Assembly: GCA_009733775.1 (NCBI GenBank)
Contig: WOGZ01000122.1
Coordinates: forward strand, 29,015 to 93,014
Direction of reading: 5' to 3'
From: Alectoria sarmentosa
Taxonomy: Eukaryota; Ascomycota; Lecanoromycetes; Lecanorales; Parmeliaceae
Length of the DNA stretch: 64,000 nucleotides
Position 1 is the first letter of the stretch. Every line of letters starts with the position of its first letter. The notes beneath the pieces were generated by a model. It searched no databases. It was not told where the DNA came from and worked only from the letters and a program-made list of their open reading frames with translations. The translations under genes were made by a program, and so were the position numbers. This document shows positions 33,007 to 44,842 of the stretch, in pieces.

Positions 33007-35711
33007 ATGGCAGAAGGCCTAGCCACCGTCGCGAGCGGTATAGCTGTATTGACCATTGCGGTTCAGCTGGCCGAAAGCGTGAAAAAGCTCTGTGATTTCT
33101 GGAACTCCATCAAAGAAGCGCCGGAAGATATCCAAGCAATCTCCTTGGACCTGGAGCTCTTGTCCAGCGTCCTGACACGCATAGCTAACGAGACGCAACA
33201 CGTGGAGCCCGACGCAACCTTGGTAGCCTCCTTGAATAGCTGTTGTGCCAAGGTCAGAATACTCACAACACTGCTCAACGATATAGAACCGGGTTTTGCT
33301 TCGTCAAGCTTGCGGATTCGCAAATGGACCGCTTTCAAAGCCGTCTTGAAACATGGGCAGTTGATGAAATTCCAGGCAGCCTTGGAGAGGCTAAAAGGTA
33401 CATTGTTGCTGGTGCAACAGAATCAATATAGGTGAGACTCAATAGACATCATCTTTCTATAGGCTGCACATAGAATGCGCTGTGGTCTCTGCTTTGGGAA
33501 CGCATAGAAGCCCCAACAGAAAAAATAGAGCCCTCTGTACCCTTTCCACTGCGTCCATGCTCCAATTTTCTGGTTTTTTTGCTAACTTCATAAAACGTTT
33601 CCTCAGTCGCTTGAGTCGTAATCGGCACATCTCCCTCGAACGGAATCTGGTGTCTATTACTCAGAGCGTTTCCAGATTGAGTGTGCAGCAGCATTCAGAG
33701 ATAGTCGAAACGGTTCCAAACACAGCCTCGAATATCCCCTCGAATATCTATTCTAATCTTGCTAGTTTTCGAGCAGAAGAATGGGATGCCGCAACTTTTT
33801 CTGCAGGAAGTTTGCAACCTGCTCAAAACGACCATTCAGTCTCAAGCAGATCTTGGCAGCAACACGCATGGGTCAAACGCACTTTGAGAGTGGAAAGATC
33901 TGTCATGGAATACTTCCTAGGCACCATCCGTGCAGAATCAAAAACACAGTTAAGGACAGCAAGAGAGACGGATGGTCTGATGCCTTACTGCGAACAAGAT
34001 CAATACGAAAATGAGACGTCATATACCATCTATCCGGCTGCATGGTTGATTCGTCTAGGTGTTCAGTATGGCCTTAATTTCAGATTTCTCTCCTCTTCTA
34101 CTCAAGGATGGAAAACCACACTGAAGGCTTTTTGCCCAGTACCTGACGACGCTTTGATCTTTGAATTCTGCAAGGAGGGGAACGTACCAGCCGTTAGAAG
34201 TTTGTTGTCAAGAGGGCATGCGTCAGTCAGAGACACTAATTCTCAAGGATACACACCTCTTCATGTGAGTCTTCTGTTTGGGATTAAGCCTGCGTCATAC
34301 GTGAGCGTTTCTTGGAGCATTGAAGGTGTCTAACGCTTGCATCAAGTTTGCTGCACAGAACTACCATTCAGAGCTTTGCAAAATTCTTTCTGGCGCTGGA
34401 GCAGACATAAGTGCAATTACGCACAATGCAGAGTGAGTTTCATCCTACCCCTGGAGAGCGATTACTACTGACCTGAAAATCAGGACCCCAATGGTACTCG
34501 CAGCAGACAAAGTGCGCTACACCACCTACGCCATGCTATCCGAAGTTTTTGACACCCTTCGTCTTTTAATCGATTCGATGGACTTCTTGGACGAGATGGG
34601 CACTGGTTGGGACATCTTTGCCGATCTTTGTGAATCTACCCACATGACCAATGGAGATCCTGATGCCAAAATGAGTCTCCTGCTTTGGATGCTAAGGCTA
34701 TCGAGCTTTGAATTGAAGACATATCTTGTTAGACAACGATTTTTACGTATGTTGGATTGGACTATTGATCCAAACCCTGAGCTAGAGGAAGCATCTAAAT
34801 TGCTTCTGAATCTGGGAGGCGCGGACATGATCAACGCAGCCATTTATTGTACAAACGGATATACTATACTTCACGTTAATGTAGCTTTTGCTGATGAGGG
34901 AGGGGTGAACGCAACACTTGCGAGAGGCTCAGATCTCTATCGGCTGGGCTTCGAAGACGATTACACGCCACAGTACGAGTCTCCAACATCTCTTGCAATG
35001 TACTCGTCGTCGGCATTTACGAAGTGGCTGCACGGATTAGTCGCTATTGAGGTGGACATTGAGGAACTTATAGATCATGAGCTAGTGATGAATTCTTTGG
35101 TACACCCTGGCTGGGAGAAAGAGACTTTGCGTGATCTATTTGCCTATCGCTATCGACCTGAGCTCGAGGTACGATATCCCGGTTACTGCAGCGATTGCGG
35201 CCTATTCATCCTGACGGTCAGAGTACAACCTTACTGGCGACATTTGCTCGAACGGATCAAACAAAGAATAGACCCTGGTAATCCGGAACAGGCTGCATCA
35301 GAAGTGGATGAAGCGGAAAATGCAGACGTTAGGAATATCCCTGAAGCTGCAAGTAGCTCGGACGATCTAGCTCATGGACCTAATATGACTGAGACTATTC
35401 TACTTGGTGATCTCAACGAGCTCTCGTCTGAGTTGGAATCGGAAGAGGAGCCGGAATTGGCATCGAAATCCGAATCGGAAAAGGAATCGGAAGAGCAAGA
35501 TGTACACAGGTACCCTGAGACGATATCAATTCGATCAGAATGCATCTATGACTGGGACGAAGTGGTATGCGTTGACTGTTGGCTTCACTATAGGCAGACT
35601 GGCCACCGTTTCGCGCCGCACTCTGACGACGACAGATCATTGGATGAGTACATTGCTTCTGGCGATGAGTCGTCAGAGGATGAGTACTCTCCTTACCTCA
35701 TCCACACATAG
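33007..35711 (+). CDS. STAND-type N-terminal domain plus ankyrin-repeat protein
   Basis: Proposed exons: 33007-33431, 33463-34264, 34347-34432 and 34484-35711 (2,541 nt, 846 aa). Residues 1-140 (MAEGLATVASGIAVLTIAVQ...) match the pattern of the fungal N-terminal domain of STAND proteins (PF17111-like), a helical module found on NLR-like receptors involved in non-self recognition. Residues about 370-450 form ankyrin units (DDALIFEFCKEGNVPAVRSLLSRGHASVRD, GYTPLH, then FAAQNYHSELCKILSGAGADI). No NACHT or NB-ARC P-loop is seen between them. The C-terminal half has two Cys pairs (CSDCG, CVDC), an acidic run (about 775-800) and no membrane segment. Introns 2 and 3 have good signals (82 nt with CTAAC; 51 nt with CTGAC). 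Intron 1 would be only 31 nt, unusually short, so an upstream alternative or a disabling mutation is possible. It lies next to the AT-rich block, as variable receptor genes often do. Confidence 0.7.
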
Positions 35712-37324
35712 ATACTATCCAGGTGAAGGAGAGTGTAATTTCGATGCAGATGGGTTATACACTGGGGAAATTGAACGCGTTGTTCCGAAGAGCAGGATAT
35801 CCCAGTCAGTTTGGAGGGTGGTCTTCGCTCGGGAAATGAAGCGCTGTCATATGAGAGGGGGCACTCAAGAGTTGTGACGGCATCCAAAAGCCAAAGGGCC
35901 ACCCGTGTCGCTCGGCCCCAACGCACATCGATATTTGTCTTGACCGACTTGCTCCGTCTATATCTTTTCCTTCATCATCGCACGCTTTGTCACTTTACAT
36001 TTACTGCATTTGATAGAACGACTCCCATTTTGCTTTCCCGCATCATTATTGATCGAAAAGATGAACTAGCTACCGATACACGCACTCATCCTCAAACTTT
36101 CCCAAATCCCTCAGGCCGCAAATACAACACTCTTTCAAACTCTCGCCGACTTTTGCAACCCCCATAGCAGCACTCTATGTGCCAGGGCCCAAGAACTGCG
36201 GCACATTGATGATACTACGATAGGCTCTGTTCATCTGTTGTCGGTATCCCAAGCAACAATTTGAACAATACATCACCGTGTGCAAGCCTTCCTCACCTCC
36301 CACCCCTCCCCTTGCAAAAATTGTTACAATCTTACCGTTTGCGCTCCTACCGTGTAACAACAGCCCCGGATCGATCGCAGGTGTGCTTTTTTGTAAGCTC
36401 AACCCTTATTCCAGGTCCGGTAAATAATGATCATGTCTTGTGCCATCCATGACATGCAGGCCCGCTGCCGTGGCTCAGCCATACCTTACTGGGCTGTGTG
36501 GCAAAAAGGGGGGGAAACGGAGCGTTTCCGGTGAGCTGTGCATTATCAGTGCTTTTTTTTTTTCGAAGCCGTTGCTGCAGACGGTGAGATGGATCCAACA
36601 GTCACTTGAGATAGGAGAGTAAATCTCCCTCATCCTTGCCATCGTGGAGAGGTCTGGGAGCTCACGGATTCCTTCCTCCGGCCGTTTTTCCAGCTATTTA
36701 CTAGGAGACACTGTTGGTTTTTCAGAGATGTTTGAATGAATGACTGGGCTGTGGTTGGTCGATCGACGGCTTGAGGGATCTATCTATGGGATGGGGCTGA
36801 GAAGGGCAGGCAGGCATCTGAAGCTAGCTAGCCAAATATTAAATAATATGAATTACCTATTCTAGCGTCTCATGCTTCGCTTTTATGTCCGTCACGGAGG
36901 AAACTTGCCCATCGCTACAGTGTTCTCCTTGGAATGCAGCAGCCCATTCCGAGGCAAGCTTCGGTGAGCAAGAAGGTTCGTCTCGCTTGATTTTTTCAAG
37001 GTCAAGAAAAACCCACACAGTGATGGAAAATGTCAATCAAGCAAGCACCTGCACATACATGATCAATCGTGGTTTGATACCGCTTGCATTTGAAACTTGA
37101 TGGTGATACTTTAGGCTTTTTTTTTTGTTTTCTTATATATAGCTTCAAGCGTGTCTGACCGGGTAACCTCGGCTTGGAACGGGGTACGGCGTAGCGGAAT
37201 GGAATACTACAACGCGGTCTTGTCTACCAAGCACCCTTACTTTCTGGTCCATGTCCTTGATAGCTCACCCATTCAGAGGACTCGCTACTGCAAGTGCTAG
37301 TGCGGTTGTATGATATGCAGATCC
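35712..37324. other. Intergenic, no supported gene
   Basis: Short shadow frames only. T-rich runs at about 36553-36562 and 37121-37130. Confidence 0.45.
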
Positions 37325-38888
37325 TTACTTCCGCAACGGCGCGGCTCCGTGCTGGAATAGCGGCGAATTCGTCAATTGCTCCCAGTCGTGAAGCATGACC
37401 GAATTCTGACCCGACGAAAGGACGGCCTCGTTGCCTCTCGCGACCACTTCAGCCTCGTAGGCCGCGAGTACGTCCGTGAGGGGTTTGCCGTTCTCGCAGT
37501 GGTCGTTCAGAGCGCGGCCTAAGTAAGCGGCGTCGTGGACGGCGTTGTTGAGACCTTGCCCCCGATCTGTTTGAAGTTTCTTGGTCAGCCACACGGAATG
37601 CAGGATTCAAAGCGACGAGGGAATTATCGATGTCGTGGAGAAGTGCGTTGCTTACGATAAGTCATCGGATGCGCGGCGTCCCCGGCCAGTGTCACACCCC
37701 CTTGCTTGTTGTCCCACCCAATAGTCGGCCATTGAGAAAGTCTCTCGCACCAGATGACTGCATCATCCGGCAGGGAGAGGAGAGCCGAACGGAAAGGCTC
37801 AGCCATTTTCTCACTGTTCTCGTTCCAGGTTTTGCGGATCTCTGCGGCGTTGGTCAACTGATCGCTGCCCTCTCGCCAAAACGTTATCGTCGGCCTCCAT
37901 TCCCATGTCTCCGGCCGCTCGTGGTCCGGTATATCATGAACTGTATCACCGCTCGTAAGAGTTTCCACCTACAGGGGAATATTGCATTTCTACTCACCTA
38001 CGAAGAACACACATATTCGCGCAGGATTGAAAGCTAGAACGAAAACCTGGCCGTCCAATTCAGCGATCAATTTTCGTGCAATATCCGCCGGTAATGTCAG
38101 GGTTGCGTGACAGCCAATGATAGGAAGCGGCTGCAATGCTGCTTTTTCTGGGCCAAGTAGGTTTTCGCGGACTTTGGACTTTGCTCCATCTGCACCGACC
38201 AGCAAATTGCCAGTAGCACTGGAGCCGTCTTCGAAGGTTGCCGTGACTGTGGGTTCGCCCTTGTCGTTGGGGGTTTGGGAAATGGCACTAAGCTTTTTGC
38301 CATACTAAAGAATGCGTTGTTGATAAGTGCAGTGTCCTTGGTAGAAATGAACGTAGTCTCGTTGGGCTGCTGACCTGCACATTTAAGCCTTCTGCTAACA
38401 GAGCTCTGAATGATGATCTTTTCAACCGAATGACATTTGGCATTGGCACACGAAAGAGCTCTTCAGCGGTTTCCCCATTGACCATTCGTATGAAATCCTC
38501 CGGACTAGGTGTCCGCGAGGGGTCGACTGTGGCTGTGTTCAATTGGGCACGGATTGCTTCGGGAAGACATTCCCCAAGGGGGCCGTGAGCCCAGTAGATT
38601 CCGAAAGACCAGTCGCGTGAGCGCTGATTGAGGTAGGATTCCCGTTCGAAGACTGTGCATTTGATACCCAACTTGAAGATATCAGCGAGGAATATACAAG
38701 GCATAGGTCAGAATCGTAGCGGGATTTTAGACAATACCGTCTTGAGTCTTTGCGCTATTAGCAGTCCTACAGAGCCTAACATTCACCACCTGTCAACTCA
38801 TAGTAGACTTTGAGGTCGTCGAGGAATACCACACACCGGCTCCAATGACTAGGACATGGAAATCGGTATCAGAATTCGAATCGACCAT
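37325..38888 (-). CDS. FAD-dependent aromatic-type monooxygenase, 406 aa, 6 exons
   Basis: Exons on the minus strand: 38888-38837, 38775-38738, 38671-38375, 38304-37998, 37940-37656, 37566-37325 (1,221 nt). Introns are 57-89 nt and all phases join. Exon 1 runs into exon 2 to give HVLVIGAGSVGLLIAQRLKTLG, the Rossmann GxGxxG for the FAD ADP moiety (residues 12-21), followed by the acidic TVFERE. LLVGADGAKSKVR (about 163-176) is the DG motif, and GDAAHPMTYHRGQGLNNAVHDA (from 318) is the second FAD-binding motif. These define the PHBH-type flavoprotein hydroxylases (PF01494) that insert oxygen using NAD(P)H. Length is normal for the family. The substrate cannot be read from the sequence; fungal members act in catabolism of aromatics or in secondary metabolism. 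No biosynthetic backbone gene is adjacent. Confidence 0.9.
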
Positions 38889-40871
38889 GGTTGAAGAAAG
38901 GATGTTCAAGTACTATTTCTTTCTCTTGTCTTTTTCTGTACGAGGAGACAGATGGAATGATGCAGGCGGAAGGAGAAAGAGCAGCATGCAGACGGGCAAG
39001 AAATAATGAAAAAGCAATAGACAAGCATTGCCGAGACGGCGGGCACGGAAGTCGGAAACGGCCCTATACTCTATACCCTATACCCTGTATGAGCGAAGCG
39101 AATGATAGGACAACAAATACTCCGAAAAAGATGGACTCGACGAGGGGGCGCACATGCACTACGCCGAATTAGAAAGGTGCGTTGAATGGAATGCGCAAGC
39201 TTGTGAAGCGTATTACTCTAGAGTGGTCCGGTATAATCAATGATTGCTACTCTTATAAAAGCACGAACGATGAACGTCTGAGAACTTTATATATTCTAAG
39301 TAGTCAACAAGTGGAAATCGTAGCTCATCTGAGTGCTGCCGGGCCCGGAGAACTCTGCCATCATCTGGTAAAGGAGGTCTGTCTGGACCAAAGTCCTGCC
39401 AAGATATCCAAGATATCCAACGTCGAGATCTGGGACGATACCCCTGGTACCCCGCCTGGGGAAGCCTGGGAAATCGCCTAGAACATCCTCCCTAGACAAT
39501 GAATGCGTTCAAATCTACTCTGAAATCACGCTTCAACTCAGAATCGAAAATTCATCGCCTTGTCATGTTCAACAAAGATCTCGAAAGTTCAAATCTATCG
39601 CCTTTTGCGAGGTGATAAGATCAATCACACCCCTTCCTGGTACCACGCGGATAGCGGCACCTGGGGGGGCTGTCATCCGGCCAAGGGGGTGACTTTATCA
39701 CCTCCCCGGAGATATTTCCAGAATGACCCGCTACAAAATCCCCCTTCCGATATCCGGGCTAGGGTCATTAAATATTAGCGTCTTGGCAGGCTGTCGAGGT
39801 CCGCACGCCAAGTCCTCAGCAGCGCCACGTTAACACCAGCCCTAGCCCTACCTCTAGCCCCAGACCTAGCCCTACTCTCGCAAGGCTACCCTACAGCAAG
39901 GGATCTCGACGAATCGAACCAACTTTTTCCTAAGAGCGCATACACAACAAGATTTGAACTTCAAAAACATCTATCAGGTAGGCTTTCTTGAAAGAGGCCA
40001 CAAATCCCGTACAGACAGCCGCTCAATATCGATACAGTTAGTTCCAAAACAGGCTTCTTACTTACTTAAAGCACACCACTGCCCATTAAGCTTCTTTTCA
40101 TGCGACGGCGACGGCGACGGAGCAGGGGCGCGCCTTCCGAGGGAGGATTACTGGCGCTGGAGTCTTGGCGATGAGGGATTGATTGATTGATTGATTGATT
40201 CTGCGTCTGAATATTCGTTGTGGGCAGGCCAGGGTTGATTGAGGATATGATTTATTTCGTTGATGAAGTTCGTATGTATCTAGGTTTTTTAAATGATGGT
40301 AGGGGTGGATATTTTTAATATGTGATGGGAAGTCGAACTCTGGCTGCTTGCTGCATTATCGGCTCTGACATATTGAGCAAATCTCTCTCGTGTCCCGGAT
40401 CTTATTTATTGGTTTCTCAGTTACGTTTCTGCTGTTTGGGATCAGATCACGCGCGTTGGTTTTTTTCTTGGTGTTTTTTTCTTGGGTGGGGTGTTTGGGA
40501 TGTGAGAAGGTAATTGTAAGGTGAAAGGAGAGAGGGGGAAGGAGGAAGGAGGAAGGAGGCAGGAGACAGGAGACAGGAAATGGCAGGTACGTTCGGTGGG
40601 AAGGAGCTATCCCGTTTGCATGCCTCACCACAGTTCTTGATGCTGCTGCCTTTCCGGATAGACGCAGTTGCTATATGTACGCCAAACTCAGTTCAGCTTG
40701 CATCATACCCAACGATCACTCTCCAATCCTCGTTGCTCATTCCTCGCCCCACGCTCCCCGCAGTGCACTTCTGACCAGTGAGTCTTCTGCACCTCGAGGC
40801 CACCACCACCCCCACTAACGTTTTGCCCACCCAGCCATTCCAAGTCAAGTCGGTAGCCCTTGGTTCATACC
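38889..40871. other. Intergenic with repeats
   Basis: Contains the small inverted-repeat element at 39609-39704, a CTAGCCC-type run near 39830-39880, six GATT units at about 40177-40200 and a GGAAGGA tract at about 40538-40580 upstream of the SDR gene. No gene is supported. Confidence 0.5.
39609..39704 (+). mobile_element. Small inverted-repeat (MITE-like) element, copy 1
   Basis: Terminal inverted repeats: GAGGTGATAAG...TCACACCCC (39609-39633) and GGGGGTGACTTTATCACCTC (39685-39704). The whole unit aligns in opposite orientation with 46789-46874. Homology extends slightly past the left repeat (TTTTGC / TTTGC), so the true ends are not certain. Confidence 0.55.
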
Positions 40872-41948
40872 ATGGGCATCTTCACCCAACCCAAAGTCAC
40901 CCCTCTGCCCTCTGTCATCATCCTCGATGGCAAAACGAGCATCGTCACGGGCGCCAGCGGAGGCATGGGTCTCGAGACAGCCCGGCAACTTCTCGCCCTC
41001 AACGTCTCAACCGTGATCCTTGCCGTTCGCAACATGGCCAAAGGTGAAGACTGCAAAGCCTCACTTCTTGCCAACCCCGCTGTCAAGGGGCACTGGTGGC
41101 ACGACAGAAAACCAACCGTGAAGGTGATGAAGCTCGACATGGATGACTATGGCTCGATTCAATCTTTCGCCAAGGCCATCAAAGCGGAAGTGCCCATCGT
41201 GGATTATCTGCTCCTCAACGCCGGCATCGGCAACTTGCGCTACAAGCGCAGTATCACGGGCCACGAGCGGACGATGCAGGTCAACTATCTCTCCAACGTC
41301 TTGCTTCTCCTCGAGCTCCTCCCGCTTCTCGAAGCCAGTGCCGTCAAAACCGGCTCCCCTTCCCGCGTCACCTGGGTGGGCAGTCGTACACATTCGCAGT
41401 CTACATTGGCAGACAGGAAAAAGGCGGTGAAGCCTGCAGAGACTGTGATCGGCCACATGGACGACCGCAAATATTTCTTCCCGTTCCACAGATTCAACGA
41501 CACGAAGCTGCTCGGCGTCATGTTCCTCTACGAGCTTGCACCCCGCCTGGACAGGACCAAGGTGATTGTCAACATGGTCTGTCCCGGCATGGTCGACGCG
41601 GCCATGAGCGACGTCTTGCCCATCTACCTACGCATCCCGATCAATATGGTCCAGGCGTTTCGTGCCCGCACGGTCGAGCAGGGAGTCTGGTTGATCCTGA
41701 ACGCGATGGTTGTCAAGGGGCCCGACTCGCATGGAACGTTCATTCTCGACAAGGATACCCAGCCGTGAGTGGCCGTCACATTAGCTGTTGAGCATGTGAT
41801 GATGCTAACGTACGTGGCTAATGGCAGACGTGCGGATTTCATCGTGTCCCCCGCCGGAGAGGAGGTTGGGAAGAAGCTGTACTCCGAGACGATGGCCGAG
41901 ATGCGCGACTATACGGACGTGCCGGCTGGATTGCTGGCAATGGCTTGA
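40872..41948 (+). CDS. Short-chain dehydrogenase/reductase-like protein, 337 aa, 2 exons
   Basis: Exons 40872-41764 and 41828-41948; the 63-nt intron has GTGAGT, a GCTAAC branch site and GCAG. The start ACCATGG is a strong context and precedes a normal SDR N-terminus. Residues 23-33 (SIVTGASGGMG) are the TGxxxGxG cofactor motif, 116-119 (LNAG) the stabilising NAG motif, and V170-G-S172 the active-site serine region. The catalytic YxxxK position reads F209-N-D-T-K213, so the tyrosine is replaced by phenylalanine if the alignment is right. That would impair ordinary dehydrogenase chemistry, although some SDR-fold proteins use other residues or act without catalysis. NAD(P)H-binding soluble protein; substrate unknown. 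Confidence 0.88.
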
Positions 41949-43981
41949 AGTGTTTCCCAAAGCTTGCCGCTGGTGCCTGACCATTGCGAACGGGGTCAGT
42001 TTGTTCGGGTGATGGTACAAGTGAAACCTAAAGCGTCTTGTAGAATGCGGTGAGAGCCATGGCCGGACTCGCTTGTACTTGGATTGAATTTCGCCAGCAG
42101 CATAGGTATTGTTATGATAGCCACGAGACAGATGGAACATGGCTGAATCGTAGTATCAAAATTAGCTAGTATGAATGAACAACCAGTACCGTAGAAGCTC
42201 TACGATGCTATTCCAACGCTACATTGTTGCCTGTCAATTACCTCCATGTGCTCGTTTAATCGGAGCGCCTCACGGTCAAGTCAATTGACCAGACTCAGCA
42301 GAGCTCGGCCGAACCGGGGCATGACCAAAAGCTTCTTCACAAAGCCATGATGCAGTCTACTCCGCAGATAGGTAGGATAATAACAGTTTCACCCCTGTTC
42401 CTGCGCGCGCTTCTCTCCGCAATATCTTCATGATGTTTGTCCAACAGGAAGAATTGGCCAACCAGCTTTCGGTGGGGCGGTTCATTCTTTGTGCTTTCTG
42501 CTACTTACTGATCTTGGTCCACCTACCACGCCACTCGAGCGATCTATCTAGGTACCTCATCCATTTCGATCCGCTGCTGTCCAATCTTTACAGTTTCGAG
42601 ATGGGGTGGGTGATTGGTTCTAGGTGAATATTCATAGTAAGTAAGCCACCTTGTGCTCAGACTATGTATGTACGTACGCATCCTTGGATCTTGGGTCTTG
42701 GGGGGAGTTGGTTGGGAATGAATACCTAGCGCCTCTTGAGCTATTGTTCGCGAAAAAAGGAAAATATATGTGGTGGAGTCAGAGCCGATTCTTAAGTATG
42801 GCGCATATGAAATTGTAATCGTTAGTGATTCGATGATCACATTAGGGTAGGGAAGCCTGGTTTTGATGGGAGTGGGCTCTCGCCATGGGTAGGTAGGTTG
42901 AATGGAGGAGATATTAGGATTCTTTCCTCTTGCTGAAAGAGAATCGTGTTTGGATATAGTCTCGCCAATTCGCGTTTGGTGAACGGTTGACTGCGCTGGC
43001 TGATGCCGCGTTGATGTCAATGCGTTGAATGTGTCGGCTGATCCAGCACTCATGCCATTCATGCCATGCCATTCACCCCCCCACCACCCCTCTCCGCGCT
43101 CCCAACACCAACACCAACACCATCACCATCATCCCGAGCTCGTCACGTCATCAAAGCATTTCCTTCCCCCTTCCCCTTCCCCTTCGCCTTCGCTTTCGTC
43201 AGATGGCTCATCAGTCTCCCCCCCCCCCCCCCGGCCTTTTGTGGATTTGCGAAGCGAAATCTCCCATACAGGTCAGGAGCTTGAGCATGTATAGGGACTG
43301 ATAGAACGGGGGGGTATTGGATTGGATTGGATTGGATTGGATTGGATTGGCTGAACGGGTGTGTGGGTGTGTGGGTGAGTGGTTTTTCTGGTGTCTTTGA
43401 ACGGAGGAAAGAGATGGTACGAGGTTAGTTGGTAGGGGGGGGAGGGGGGAAGAAGGGGGGGGGGTGGATTGGATGGTGGGTTGAGGGAGCTGGTCAGGTT
43501 GGGGAGAGAGGAAGTGGTTGGGATTCCGGATGGGGAAAAAGGGCTGCTTGTGTTCAGAGGTGATGGTGGTTTCTGGGGGTGATATGCGAGCTGCATGTCA
43601 TTAAGACGGGGACAATAAGAAAACGAGAGATTGGAGTGAGATTGGAACTTGTTTGATGCTCGCTAATATTCAGTCGACTATGGACAGTAGTGATTATGGA
43701 TTAGCTAAAGTAGGGTGTGAGCCTATATGCAGACTTTTGTTCATCATGACCGCATGAAACCATATGCATCGCATGATCTTCTTTCCAACCAGTAATCCGC
43801 CATTATGCTGCAATATCGCCTCTTCTCAGCAAAACTGAAACTCCATGCTGTAAATGCTATCAATATGCTTCCCATGCGCTTGTGTCCTCCACCTCGCCTC
43901 GTCACCATCATGTCGTATGTGTCTTATCCATCTTCGGTGGCTCACCCGGGCCCTGCTGCATGGCTGGTCGATTGGTGCAGC
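41949..43981. other. Intergenic, low-complexity rich
   Basis: No gene supported. Includes a TTGGA pentamer array at about 43318-43350, C-rich runs at about 43218-43231 and G-rich runs at about 43434-43463. Confidence 0.5.
43318..43350 (+). repeat. Pentanucleotide repeat (ATTGG)n
   Basis: Six perfect units of GGATT/ATTGG, immediately followed by GTGTGGGTGTGTGGG. Confidence 0.85.
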
Positions 43982-44842
43982 TTAGACCAAAGCGAAGGCA
44001 GCGATACCAGCAACCACAGCGACAACCTTGCCGCCCACAGCGACAATGCTTGCAGCGCCCTTGAAAGTGGCAGCTGGTGTAGCGGTCGAAGAGGTGCTAG
44101 AGGAGATGGAGGAAGAAGAGGAGGAGGATAATGTAGTGGTTACCGCCGAAGCTGTAGAAGCAGGTATAGTGGAGTTGCCGACTGGGAAGGGTACAGATGT
44201 GGCAGTAGTGGACGTCGCTGGTGGTGGCAATGGTGTAGATGAAGTAGAGGTGGTTGAGGTGATTATGGTACTACTTGTACTGCTTGATGTAGTTGACGTA
44301 GTTGACGTAGTTGACGTAGTTGACGTGCTTGAGCTCGAGGTACTAGAAGTCGACGAGGTGCTGGAAGTCGACGAGGCAGCCTCGGGGGTACTGGCAATGG
44401 GGGTGGCGCCAGAGCCCGAGCAAGGGAAGGTGACAATATAGATCTCATGACACTGTCCACCAATGCTGATATCATAAAGATTCGAAAAACTGCCACTCAG
44501 GCAGCCATAGAAGATAGCATTGCCATTCAACGCCAGCGATCCATTGGAGCAGACGGAGAAGCCTGACGTGGTTGGCCCTTGCACCGGGTTGTCGAATTGA
44601 AATTGGTGATTTGCGACGACTTCACCGGTACGGTTATCCTGGTCAGTGAGAACACCGTCTTTGAGAGTGACGATAGGGTTGGTGGTGCACACGGTTACGG
44701 CCTGGGAGGGGATGGATTGGGTGATGTTGTAAGGGGCGATTTCGAAGGAGCCTGAGTAGTTCTCATCGCAACCGTTGGTGTCTTGGGCTGAGATGGTGGA
44801 GGCCAGGACGGCGAGAAGGGTGACGGCAGCGAAGGACTTCAT
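43982..44842 (-). CDS. GPI-anchored cell-wall protein with PIR-like cysteine domain, 286 aa
   Basis: The start is the ATG at 44842 (MKSFAAVTLLAVLASTISA), a clear signal peptide with likely cleavage after residue 19-20. Residues 20-145 hold six cysteines (25, 52, 98, 114, 131, 141). The segment FYGCLSGSFSNLYDISIGGQC closely resembles the C-terminal domain of PIR wall mannoproteins (CLSG.F.NLYD...QC). Residues 150-255 are almost only Ser/Thr, an O-glycosylated stalk containing 9-bp DNA repeats (about 44286-44320). The last residues (ATFKGAASIVAVGGKVVAVVAGIAAFALV) are a small-residue omega region plus hydrophobic tail, as in GPI precursors. So the product should pass through the ER, receive a GPI anchor and sit in the plasma membrane or wall. 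Intronless. Confidence 0.88.
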   Translation of the reverse strand: MKSFAAVTLLAVLASTISAQDTNGCDENYSGSFEIAPYNITQSIPSQAVTVCTTNPIVTLKDGVLTDQDNRTGEVVANHQFQFDNPVQGPTTSGFSVCSNGSLALNGNAIFYGCLSGSFSNLYDISIGGQCHEIYIVTFPCSGSGATPIASTPEAASSTSSTSSTSSTSSSSTSTTSTTSTTSTTSSSTSSTIITSTTSTSSTPLPPPATSTTATSVPFPVGNSTIPASTASAVTTTLSSSSSSSISSSTSSTATPAATFKGAASIVAVGGKVVAVVAGIAAFALV

